64,000 bases of DNA from Acephala macrosclerotiorum (Eukaryota; Ascomycota; Leotiomycetes; Helotiales; Mollisiaceae). Both the position numbers and the translations under genes were made by a program. The stretch spans positions 186,001 to 250,000 of the forward strand of contig MU119247.1 in the NCBI GenBank assembly GCA_014904845.1, written 5' to 3'. Below the pieces are notes generated by a model that was not told where the DNA came from, made no database searches, and saw only the letters and a list, made by a program, of their open reading frames with translations. Within the stretch, counting starts at the first letter, position 1; each line of letters begins with the position of its first letter. Positions 47,185-57,523 of the stretch are shown here, in pieces.

Positions 47185-48342
47185 ATGTCGCCTTCTTCTA
47201 CTCCCTCCAGCTCCTTGGACTCCTACTCCTCACAATCCGACACTCTCAGACAGAACGAGATCATCATCGAAGAACACCCTAAAGATACTCTACTACACCT
47301 CGCAGACGCTCTACCACACTCCGCAGACTCTCCCTCCTCCCCCTTGCTACACGAAGACACTCGATCCACTATGCCACCCCATAACCGCTCCGCAGCTCGC
47401 GATGTTCATATATTCGATATAAGCGATCGAGACACTTCAATTGGTGGCCTAATTCTCACAGCCGGTGTTACGAATGCCAACTTATATGCTATGATAGAGA
47501 TTTTCGTCATCTTTAACGGCGAATATATTCTACGGAATGAAAGCGATACTACGATAAAGAAAAATGACTCTCTACTTTTGCCTGGAAACTATTATATTGA
47601 TTCTCTTCGTAAGTATTTCTTTAATACCTTTTTTCTCTAGTTAATTTGTTAGTAGATCCTATTCATATTAATAACGAGACCTTATTTACTCGGACAATTT
47701 CTCTACAAACTGGAACCCGTGTCCAAGCCTTCCGCGATGCTATTCGTTTACGAGATCGACGATGTGTTATAACGGGGGAAGAGTATCTCGATGATGATGA
47801 ATGGTGGGGTTTTGAGGCTGCGCATATTTTCCCACTAGCTTATGAACAGCATTGGAGAGAGTATAATTACGGCCGTTGGATCTCGACTCCTCCAAATGGA
47901 GAAGAAATCAAAGGAGGAAAAATCAATTCCGTACAGAATGGGCTATTGCTTCGTGGAGATATACACCAGGGATTCGATATGTATAAGTTCTCGATTAATC
48001 CAGATGTATGTATATATCCCTAATACTTTTTTAATATACTAATTATTTTAGGATAATTACAAGATCGTATGCTTTTCACGAGATAGGAAGGGCATTGCTG
48101 GAAAGTATTTTGACCAAAGACCTCTTGATGATCCCCAAAGACCAGCTGATCATCTCCTTCGTTGGCACTTCCGGCAGGCGGTTTTGACAAACATGAAGGG
48201 TGCTGGGGAGCCAGTATTCGAGCATGATTTCCCGCCTGGCTCTAATATAGTTGGTAGTATACTTCAGGGTCCAAAGGCTACTGAAAGGATGGAGTTTGAG
48301 CTGTTTAGTCGTCTAGCTACTCAATTTGATTTGACTGAGTAA
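47185..48342 (+). CDS. HNH endonuclease-domain protein (HNH_2 type) carried in the transposon
   Basis: Exons 47185-47608, 47641-48005 and 48052-48342 encode 359 residues. The first intron is only 32 nt; the second is 46 nt. Residues 1-80 are Ser/Pro/Asp-rich. The nuclease core starts at about residue 163 with AFRDAIRLRDRRCVITGEEY, then GFEAAHIFPLAYEQHW (first His), INSVQNGLLLRGDIHQGFD (Asn and second His) and DDNYKIVCFSRDRKG-type continuation. It ends with LLRWHFRQAVLTNMKGAGEP and FPPGSNIVGSILQGPKATER, the conserved tail of a large fungal HNH family. Known: metal-dependent DNA cleavage fold. The role in fungi is unknown; transposon-linked nuclease activity is an inference from location. No RIP damage or stop codon, in contrast to flanking DNA. 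ATG 47185 preferred over 47158. Confidence 0.85.
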
Positions 48343-48509
48343 ATGTAGTATAATAGACGTGTATTTAATTCTAGGAAGCCGTTCTGACTTCTTGTACAAT
48401 AAAGCAGTCCGTATTTATTTCCACTTTGTGATGTACTTTGGTAACTATAGACGAATTAAAGAGAGCCAAAACAAGCAGCCGGGGAGCCAAAACAGGACCT
48501 TTACTTAGG

Positions 48510-48610
48510 TACTCAGGGTGTGCTCAGGGTACTCAGGGCTATGCTCACTCAGGGCTATGCTCAGGCTCTGCTCAAGCTCTGTTCAGGTTAAAGCAGCAGT
48601 TGCTCACGTC
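48510..48610 (-). repeat. Cluster of TGCTCAG motifs, inverted relative to the 46.7-kb cluster
   Basis: Repeated ACTCAGGG, TGCTCAGG and CTGCTCAAG units, the reverse complement of the heptamer upstream of the HNH gene. Just outside the pair, GATTAATTTTCTCT (about 46632) and AGAGAAAATTAATCC (about 48638) are also inverted. Confidence 0.7.
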
Positions 48611-49535
48611 CAGACACTAAAACGGAACCAGTGAAAGAGAAAATTAATCCTGAGTCTAGGGGTATAGCGCTAGTTGTACCGTCGATATGCTTTCAAACAT
48701 CGAATATAAAGCTTTTTAGAGCCGGAAATCGATGCTTAGAGGCATAGAAGGAATAGTAGAGCGGTCGAAGCTGTATTCGGCATCGGTATGTAGTAACGTC
48801 GGTTATAAAAGTAAGCAAAGGCCTAGTGTGGTGGGGCTATATGCTCTCTCTTCAAAAATCCTTGTAAATAGCTAGTTTCGAGGGCAGTGCTGGTCACGTG
48901 TCTTCTACTACATAAGGAGCTTTCGCTCACCATAGACTAATCAACAACCCTTTCTACTTCTACTCTGACTGATTGATTGATTGATTTACGGATTACGGAT
49001 TACTTCGAATGAGTCTAGCCCACTGGCTAAGACGAACTGACCTACGGTTGGGCCTTTTTGCTTTGTGCTCCATTGTTTTTCTACACTAGAGAGAGCAATA
49101 AGATCGATCGATTCGATGGTAGGTTCGATAAACTCGATAATAAAAAGCTTGGCAGATTGTTTAGAAAATCGGTGGCGTCGTTGTCGTCGTTGTCGTTATC
49201 GTTAAAATTGTTATTAAGATTGAGTAGCGATCTCAAGCAAAGATTGAGATTTAATTAAAAGCTTAAAAAGATTCGAAAGTAATTCGATTATTGGACGGTT
49301 AAAGAGTTTCGTAAAAGCCGTAAAAACAGCTTCGCGGACAACGCGTTTAATAAAGAGTTATATTTCAATTTTAAAAGTAATTAAAATAGCGTATTAAGAA
49401 ATTGTAGTAGTGTAAACGATTATATCGATCGATCGAGAACGCTAAAAGAATTAAAATAAAATAAAATTATCGATATTTAATTAAAAAGTCGATAGTATCG
49501 TTTAAAAAGAATAGAAACTTAATATTATTACTATT
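48611..49535. other. Transposon interior without a gene
   Basis: Normal composition to about 49.05 kb, then progressive A/T enrichment. A 66-residue frame at 49058-49258 (KIDRFDGRFDKLDNKKLGRL) resembles the charged part of a retroelement gag or a random decayed frame. No family could be assigned. Confidence 0.35.
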
Positions 49536-49670
49536 TATTATAAAAAGTAAATAAATATATATAATATAAATATTAATTAAAATAATAATCCATTAAATAA
49601 AGAGCTCGATTATATATAAACGATAAAAGTCACGTGCGTAATACGTGAATATAAAGAGTTTCTCGTAATA
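49536..49670 (+). repeat. 135-base direct repeat, RIP-altered copy
   Basis: Same length as 46321-46455 with no gaps, but most G-to-A and some C-to-T changed: GTTGATTGAGATGATGATC there reads ATTAATTAAAATAATAATC here. The GTCACGTGCGTA core is retained. Confidence 0.8.
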
Positions 49671-50789
49671 GATTTTAATTGGTTAAAAATTGTAATCTCG
49701 TTACTTATAATAAAAAATTTTTATTATTTAATTTTTTTTAAATTAATTATTATTTAAATCATATTTTTTTAAAGAATTAATATTTCAAAAATTAAAAAAA
49801 AAAATTTAAAAAATTTTATAAATCTTTTTATAATTTTTTTTATAATTTTTTTTAAAAAACGCTTTTACAATTTTAAAATAATCAAAGTTTATATTATCGT
49901 TTTTTGCTCGTCGAAATCGTTATTAATAATTATTATTTTTATATAAATAAAAATTTATTAATTAAAATTTATTCGAATAACGTTTAATTTTATAGTAATA
50001 CTAATAATAAACTTAAAATATAAATGTATTTTCTTTTTTTATTTAAAAATGACTATTTTAAAAAACTTTAAATTATTAAAAAAATTAATTCGAATAAAAA
50101 CGACTTTTTATATTATATTTTTATTTTAAACTAATTAACAATTGATTGATTAACTAATTTAAATTAATTAATTGAGCTTTTTATATTTATTTAATTAATT
50201 GAGAGTTTGTCTTTAACTAATAATTAACTGACTAACTAATTAGCCATTTTGGATATCGGTATTTTTATTGCCTTGTTCGAAGAACAGCTAGGAGGCATTC
50301 TTTTCACAGCGTATATCATCGATTCGTATCCTAGTTATACGAGTAGTGTAATAGCGGCAACGCAGTTCATTAAGAGTTTGACGGCTTTCATGTTTCCGTT
50401 GTTTGCGCCGAGGATGTATCAGGTTATGGGATATGGGTGGGGAAATAGCATGTTGGCTTTTGCGGGTTTGTTGCTGGGGATTCCGGGGCCGTTGTTTTTG
50501 TGGAAGTATGGGGAGAGGTTGAAAGCTAAGGCTATCTCGAGTTACTGAAGAGGCAGACACACGCTCGAATTCAATGACTCGGGTTGGTCGCGGTCTGTAG
50601 GAAGTATTATGTCTTGCACACGACTTGGGACGATTCAGTTTGTTCTTTGAATGGGAAGACGGGCATTGGAGGGATAACAGAGACCCAAGCTATTCAACAA
50701 GGCCACCAAGTTATCTTCTACTGCTTCAGTCGAAATTTTCAAATGGTCTTCTCATCGCCCTGAATAATTCCGGTGCCTTATTCACAACA

Positions 50790-52574
50790 TTATGGCAAGA
50801 TATCCCGAACAAAACCACGACCTCGTCCCCGACCTTTGCCTCGACCTTTTCCTAAACATCGAACCACAGGTTGTCTTCTGTTCTGCATTGATGACTCCAC
50901 CAACATTGTATTTAGCCCAGAGTGTTGCATTGCAAAACTTGATACCACCGTGTTGTAACTAATCACGAGCGCTTTTACGCCTGAACTCGCATTACTCGTA
51001 TCTACCATGTCCCGAAAAGCTTCGAGGAATTCTTCTGTCGCCTCATGGTTCTTCCGCAAAAATTGCAACGAATTCTCAATTTCAATAACGATGAAAGTCT
51101 CTTTATTGCACGAAAGCATCAAGGAAAGCAAAGATAGCCACTCTTTCTGCGTGTGCGCGACTTGGAAAGAGACCGTACTCAACGAAGGCGGAGCGCCATA
51201 TGGTCCAGAAATTGCCAACTGTAGTGCTTGATATACAAGATCTTTGAGGAATGACACTCCAGTTCGAGGTTCACCAGCGGTGTCTCCGTTTGATAGTGAC
51301 CATATGACTGACTTATTGTTTCGGCGGAGATTTTCTATGATGATTGTGGCCAGGCATTGGACTTTTGATTTAGCTCGAGGTCCTGGGTAAATGAGGAGCA
51401 TAGACGAGCTCTCACATGCCCATGCGTTCAAGCGTTTTTATGTCTGCTGCGAATAGCTGACGAGATCTGGCCGAGTTCGGCGGCGGCGATCAAGGACTGA
51501 TTGGCACATTTGCAAAACTTGTTCTGGTTGGAATTTGACTACAATCATGCTCGCTATGCGGGAAAGCTGCAGGTCATAGATCATTCGTTTTTGTTCCCCA
51601 AGGTCGTGGTGGATTTTTTGATTCAGAGACTGTGTGCCTGGCTTCTTTTAGTTTGTCTCCAGTGGTGAGGAGCTTGTTTCACAGCAGACTTACTCAACGT
51701 CACTTGAAGCATCTCGTTGAATTTCCGAGTCAGATCATTAATTTTGAGGTGCATGTCTCGAAGCTCTGCTCGAGAGGCTGAATTTGACATATTGTCGACA
51801 GCCTTTGCATAATACTCGATCTTTGCAACGGTCTCCTGGTAGTAGAGCTCATATGGCCTTGACAATGAGGAGAGGACCTTGGAGATCGTTCTCTTCTTGT
51901 ACCATACAACTGCTTGCTGGAAGAATTTAATGATATAAGCGTAAAGCTGTGAGGCGATCTGTTTCATCCGAATGGTGGGATAAAGTTTCAGGCTTAATTC
52001 CGTCCAAGGAACGACATCGGCGATATGCGAAAGCGACTCGGCGAAGCGTTCAATGAGCTCTTCGTAGTTAAGCACACCCTAGAAAACTCAACGACCTTCT
52101 TTTAACATTCAGAGATCGGCGACCTCATTTACTCACCACGAAGATTAGCTTGAAAGTACCCCAAGCCAATGATACATACTCCGGATGATGCTGAGCAAGG
52201 GTATCAAAGACTGCCCCATAATACATGATGCGCCGGGAGAGTTTCGCCAGCCATTTTTGTATGGTCCATTTTCCAGTATTCTGTTGATACCTCAATTGCG
52301 CTGATCTTACAAGGGATTCAATGTCTTCTATCGAAGTCTTGTCCTGAAGCCAGACACGTTTGCATTCGTCTTTCGAGAGGTGATCGAGGAAAAATCTCTC
52401 TGCTTCCTCGAAGGCATCCTGAGCAGCGGAGCTTGCACTATGTTATTTCAGCGCTTTTCAAGAACGAAAGATATGGGCTGTTGACCTCGTATCGTTGCCT
52501 TCACTATACCATTCTATAAGGTAGTTGCATGAAGATGGCCGCCGCGCTTCCCACTCCGGGTCATATGGATTCAT
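50790..52574 (-). pseudogene. DUF7708 (STAND-associated) gene interrupted by one nonsense codon
   Basis: Four minus-strand exons: 52574-52486, 52437-52137, 52078-51694 and 51637-50790. They sum to 541 codons. It begins MNPYDPEWEARRPSSCNYLI and continues with DAFEEAERFFLDHLSKDECK, KWLAKLSRRIMYYGAVFDTL and HHPEYVSLAWGTFKLIFV joined to GVLNYEELIERFAESL, the DUF7708 N-terminal domain found in fungal NLR/STAND-like proteins. Codon 325 is TAA (51440-51438), after RRRRTRPDLVSYSQQT and before KRLNAWACESSSMLLIYPG, where relatives read on. Downstream the frame stays open for 215 residues and ends in a GKGRGKGRGRGRG tail. A CAA to TAA change fits RIP, but the ancestral codon is inferred. The truncated 324-residue product would keep the DUF7708 domain, so partial function is conceivable. 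Confidence 0.75.
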
Positions 52575-53452
52575 TGCACGTACCGCAGCCAGTCAAATGC
52601 TCCGCCGATTCTGAACAAAAAATCGAATCCCAAATGTTTAGGAATCTTGACGGTTTGTCCAAAGAAGAGGCTCGACATGTTATGACGGTGAACTTCTGCT
52701 CCTTGGCAATGCAACCTGCGCATCCACCTAGCGCCACTTTGTATTTACACGCACGCACATTGCTGCAAGCAAATCAATGTGGCAGGCAAGAAACACTACA
52801 GAGGGTGCACGATTAACGCCACTGCTAATCGGCCTTAAGCTTTCGAACTCTCCAGTCTCATCATTAGGTGTGAGGTGCGGGGTCTGCAGGTGTGTTCCGC
52901 TCGAATGATCGCGGATTGGTCTCGTCGTGCATGAAAGGCAGCGGCCGAATATGCCTCTTGGGGAGCCTCGCATGTTTGCCAACGCATAACTCAGGTTCAA
53001 GGTTTGAGGCTCCCGCTGTTAATTTTGGAAGGAGTGAAGCATGTCTGGTCGCAGAGAATTTGCGGAACTAGACCTACAATTCTCTTGTCTTTCCATTATC
53101 GCAAAGAGGTCACGATTTGTGGTGAAGAACACAATCTCGAAGGACCCTACAACCACAGCAAATTCATTGGATAGTGGGCTTTCATCCTTGTTGAGAAATC
53201 GTGGTGAGTTAAGTTTAAAAAAATTCGTCGATCAGCAAGAGAGGAAGAAGAAAAAGGATTTCGGTAAGTCAATCGGGGCAAGACAAGAGGTAAGAGATTT
53301 TCTAGGAAGCTGCAATGTGGGATTAAAGCTTACTAGATTCAATTTAGGCTCATTTACGAGGAAATATACAGAAGCCCATTCGCGACACATCTTACGGGAA
53401 TTGAAAAAAGCGATTCTTCCTCTGTATAAGGTATCTAGCCAAAGCAGCAAGG
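52575..53452. other. Divergent promoter region of DUF7708 and AAA-ATPase genes
   Basis: 878 bases between two head-to-head genes. The frame at 53041-53592 overlaps the ATPase start in another frame and looks like chance. No repeat or RNA gene was recognised. Confidence 0.45.
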
Positions 53453-56400
53453 ATGGCGACGGCAATGGATCAGCCGCACCACCAACACAGAGAGTCGCCG
53501 TCAATGGGACAGGAGATGCAAACTTCCGAGTCTGTAGCCCAGTTGCCTATCGATCCTCTGAATTCACGTGTATCGCCCCAGTCAGAACATAAGTCATGCC
53601 AGACAGAAGATGCTCTTTCCTTGAGAGATCGCCTGGTGCAGACAGTAGCACCTGCGTTCGGTGTGAACCTTTACGATGATAGTCCTACTTCCGAATTCTT
53701 TACTCATCTCATTGAGATAATCACCAAGCTCGAAGTCGAACAAAAACATGACCGCCATATGCTCAATTGGTACCAAAGCAAACATGGGCCTTCAAGAGGA
53801 CCTTTTGACAGAAGGACATTGATTCCTCCACCGAAAACGTTGGGCCCCGACAGTATTTATTACAACGACAGAGCTGCGGATGCAAAAGATCAGAATAGTA
53901 GTGAAAGTGGTAGCGAAAGTGGTAGCGAGGACACAGTGTTAGAGAGCATGGGGAGAGGGAAAGATAGCATTACATTCCCAAGCGAGGAGCTGAAGGGGAC
54001 TCAGAACATGGAAAGTTTGAAATCTGAGAGCAACGATGAGGCCAGTGTCCGGCAATCTCAGAACTCTGAGGGTAAGTCCAAGCCAGATGAGGCAAAAAGC
54101 TCCGTTTTCAGCCGCTCGATCTTACTGATCCATCGGGTGAATTGCGACCAGACCAACAGCCCCAAACACTCACACCAAGACTACCTTTTTTTTGACGAGC
54201 CACGGTTATTTGCAGGCGATCCCTGGAATGGGCCGTGCAGAGGAAGAGTACCAGTTGTAGACCTTGCGGGTCGCCTCAAAGCTTCACCAGGTGTTCTTGC
54301 CATCCTGTACAGAGACTACGACTGCGAGGAGTATGCCGAGTCTTTGAGGCAGAGACTTCGTTTTGGAGTTGATACACACGACAAGTTCGTCCTGCTAAAT
54401 CCTGCAGATCCTAGCACCGGGTTTTGGGTAGGCGTGTTCACAGCCGACGCTGCTGTAGCCGCTCCAGAAGCCGAAGAGATATCCATCGTCTCCAAGGATC
54501 TTTGGAACACGTGCAAGAACATTGTTGATTCCAATTCCGAGCTATTTCCGCCTGGAGCCGAGTTGACTGAGATATCCCGTCCTCCATTTCTATTTTTCTA
54601 CCATTATACTACCACCCTAAGGGATTGTGGTTCGAAGAATCTTCAGAAGGACCAGCAGATACAACTTACAATCTTTCTCGACTTTGTTGAAAAATATACG
54701 GCCCGGGACTTTAATGAAGCTCGCAGTATGATTGCGCAAGGGCTGATAACCAGACACCACGTCTCCAAACTATTCCGTCCGGGAGGGGTCATCGTTAGTG
54801 TAGAGGATACTCATCCCAGAGCTTATATTTGCAGCGGGTGGCTGACGGAAGAATCCGGCCGATTTACTGGTACTAGTCTCCCATGCTGGGGTTGGAATTT
54901 TGATGGGGCGTTTTACAAGGACGAAACTTCTTTACTGCTACCTTTGTCGCCGGCAGATATGCCATCTCCTATCGTCGGTCTTCAGTACTACCCTATCGAA
55001 TTCGACCAATCTAGCATGGAATCGCGACTAAGAAGCCGGGGTTTGAAGTTTTGGAGTTGCAGAAGAATGAGATTTGTTAGTTATCATGGCCTGGACTTTT
55101 ATCACGACTCGATGGTCAGTTGTCTCCACGAAAGCTTGCAAAGAAATCGTGCGTTAACTGCCTTCTGCTAGATTGAGACACGTCTCATGGTCGACTTTAA
55201 CACGTATCGAAAGATGCATCCAGCCGCTGGATCGTTCAAGAATAGTAGGGATCGAACCAAGGACCTCCTCGAAACTGCCATGAATTCAGATGAACCTCCC
55301 GATAGCGATTTTCCGCTCCTGCTACCCGCAAGTATATATGGATTTAATCTCCAAGCCAAAAAATGGGGTGTGTGTGCACGTTTCGTTTGTAATGCTACCT
55401 GGCTTTCCGTAACTAAAGTTATGTGTAGTTCAGGTTTCCGTTGAGCTCATTTCTAATGTACAATGGAATAAAGAGGCTTTCGATCGGCTAGTGATGAATC
55501 CAAGAAAGAAAGAATTGGCTAAGGCGCTGGTCATGATTCACAACACAACTGACCAGTCAGCTGATATAATGGAAGGAAAGGGAAATAGGCTTATTGTTCT
55601 TCTTCCCGGGTTCGTCTTAGTAAATGGTCTTGCATCGGATTAATCCTTGCATCGACCAGCGCCTTGCTAACTCTGAGAAATATTAGGGGACCTGGGACTG
55701 GAAAAACTCTCACGGCTGGTAAGTCCCTAGCCCCTAATCCCGGCCCCCTCCCATTCCGGCCACCTTTTACACCAAAAATAGCGATTTTGATATATTTATA
55801 ACTTTACCAAAAATTAATATAATTACTTAAAATTTAAAATATTTAAATACTAATTATTACATATAAAAAAACTAAAGCTATTTGGATTACGTAATATTAT
55901 ATAATTAATCTTCGAAAAAAAAAATTGATTTATTAACAATTTATATACAAATTAAAATCTTAAATAATTTTTGTAAAAATATATATAAAATTATTAAAAA
56001 ATTTAATATCAATTAATTATTTATATATATTTCAAAATATAAAAAAAAAAATTAACGTTTTATTTATAAATATTAAAATTCATCAAAAAAATTCAAATAA
56101 CGAAATAAATATATTTCGTTTTTTAAACTTTTTTAATAAAACTTTTTTTATATAAATAAAATTTTTAATTTTTTTTTATATATTTTAAAATATATATAAA
56201 TAAATAATTAATATTAAATTTTTTAATAATTTCATATATATTTTTATAAAAATTATTTAAAATTTTAATTTGTATATAAATTGTTAATAAATTTTTTTTT
56301 TCGAAGATTAATTATATAATATTACGTAATCCAAATAGCTTTAGTTTTTTTATATGTAATAATTAGTATTTAAATATTTTAAATTTTAAATTTTAAATAA

Positions 56401-57523
56401 TTTTATTAATTTTTAATAAAATTAAAAATACTTCAAAATCGCTATTTTTGGTGTAAATGGGTGGCCGGAATGGGGGGGTGGCCGGGATTAGGGGCTAGGG
56501 ACTTATGTGCTCATCGTCTACATTCAATTTGTGAACTGGAATCTCTAACTGACTTGAATTTTAGAAACGTCAGTCGCCCTACAGATCACAGGAATTCTCG
56601 AGACTGATGATAAATGTTATAGAATCGCCGAAATCGCTGAGAAGCCACTTTATCGAGTTACATGTGGTGATATTGGGACAGATGCGGAGGCAGTCGAGAC
56701 TGTAAGCTGATCTGTCAACGATTACTCCGGCGAGGCTGCTAACTTCTTCCTAGTATCTTGAAACAGTCTTGTATATTGGCAAGATTTGGGATTGTGGTAA
56801 TATAACTGGCTGTGCGTAGATTGATAGATACTGACACCCTGAAGTTGTTCTACTTGACGAAGCGGATGTCTTTTTGGAGGAAAGAACAATGGCGGATATG
56901 CATCGTAATGCTCTTGTCTCCGGCAAGTCACCATAAATGTTAGTCAATGGTATTATAACTAATATTTTGGTGAAAGTGTTCCTCCGAGTTCTTGAGTACT
57001 GTATGGCGCCCTTTCTCATCAAAGCTGGTAATCTACTAACCATTGTATCAATGATCTCGCAGACGATGGAATTTTGATTCTCACATCTAATCGTGTTGGC
57101 ACATTTGACGAGTCTTTCAAATCCCGTATTCAACTAGCACTCCATTACCCCTGTCTTACAGAGCCAGAGAGACGCAAGATATGGCGCAACTTCATTCGTA
57201 TGCTCTCCAAATCAGCAAATTCTGGCTCTGAACATTCTCTCCCTTCAACATATTCTGCGAACCCTCGACCTACCTTGACATTGGTTGTCAATGTTGAAGA
57301 TCGCGAAGACCATCTTGAAGACTTAGCCAAGCATTCACTGAATGGCCGACAGATCCGGAATGCCGTAACAACAGCAAAGAAGCTAGCCATGTATCTGAAA
57401 GAGACGCTGGACTACACCCACTTCGAACGAGTTATCGAAGTCAGCGCTACATTCGACCGCTATCTGGAGCAAGCACATGGGCATAGTGATGACCAATGGG
57501 CACGCCAAGAAGGTCTTCGATAA
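53453..57523 (+). CDS. Fungal AAA+ ATPase with DUF7025-type N-terminal region
   Basis: Nine exons: 53453-55114, 55172-55367, 55429-55609, 55687-55718, 56565-56701, 56754-56796, 56845-56922, 56977-57000 and 57063-57523. They encode 937 residues. Residues 1-230 are acidic and disordered. The middle has ILLIHRVNCD, ICSGWLTEE, MRFVSYHGLDFYHD and VDFNTYRKMHPAAGSFKNSR, typical of this large fungal class. The AAA core has Walker A GGPGTGKT (about 683-690), KPLYRVTCGDIGTDAEAVET, Walker B VVLLDEADVFLEERT and sensor-1 ILTSNRVGTFDESF. The seventh intron uses a GC donor (gcaagt, 56923). Intron 4 (55719-56564) contains a 782-bp foldback element. A 15-residue insertion (ALQITGILETDDKCY) follows ETSV. Known: nuclear or cytosolic ATPase of unknown role. 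All motifs are intact. Confidence 0.85.
55722..56503. mobile_element. Foldback MITE with TA target duplication, inside an intron
   Basis: The left terminus AGTCCCTAGCCCCTAATCCC and the right terminus are inverted copies, and complementarity runs for about 340 bases per arm around a short AT-rich centre. TA flanks both sides (55720-55721 and 56504-56505), a Tc1/mariner-like target duplication. There is no coding capacity. The G/C-rich tips and A/T-rich arms are intact, so it was not strongly altered by RIP. Its first three bases, AGT, complete the donor GTAAGT of intron 4 of the host gene. Confidence 0.85.

Larger units (their letters stand above)
46091..50251. mobile_element. hAT-like element, 4,161 bp, with 8-bp target duplication and HNH cargo gene
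   Basis: It interrupts the MFS gene between two copies of GATATCGG (46083-46090 and 50252-50259), which join the gene exactly at Val-Asp-Ile-Gly. The left terminus reads CAGAGTGGCCAAT; the right terminus read inward is CAAAATGGCTAAT, identical apart from G-to-A and C-to-T changes. Eight-base duplications and CAGxG-type ends are hallmarks of hAT transposons. Subterminal DNA at both ends is dense in AATTAACTAATT-type repeats. No hAT transposase is recognisable, so the element is non-autonomous or decayed. The body has an RIP-altered right third (about 49.26-50.25 kb) and a largely unaltered middle with the HNH gene. It may be composite, with a second element nested inside. Confidence 0.75.
44819..50548 (+). 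pseudogene. MFS drug:H+ antiporter (DHA1-type) gene, broken and split by a transposon
   Basis: From MTLQPLDALTVEVIPAELEM the frame encodes FERPYDAENPLDW, RKW, helix 1-4 segments, GPLLIGPLSEIYGRQV (MFS motif A) and FLAGFGASSIYALAGG. Defects then accumulate: a one-base loss at about 45359-45362 (before SLSIYLLIPLL), an intron at 45407-45457 leading to GPIIGGFMAARTT, two TGA codons at 45496-45498 and 45502-45504 where relatives read WRW, a one-base loss near 45790, and TAA at 45822-45824. The frame then resumes as SGLHYIACSLGEMAASQIGS up to FVQWAVVDIG. A 4.16-kb insertion follows, after which DIGIFIALFEEQLGG continues to the natural end (KYGERLKAKAISSY, stop at 50548). Known of the family: plasma-membrane export of drugs or metabolites. 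It is certainly non-functional here. Confidence 0.88.

Noticed and set aside
53041..53592. 183-residue plus frame overlapping the start of the AAA-ATPase gene
   Set aside because: It overlaps the ATPase exon in a different frame, lacks motifs, and its second half is clearly a shadow.
56565..56660. Extra intron removing the 15-residue insertion after ETSV in the ATPase
   Set aside because: The only candidate donor (gtcgcc) is non-consensus and splicing to the nearby AG shifts the frame, so the insertion was left as coding.
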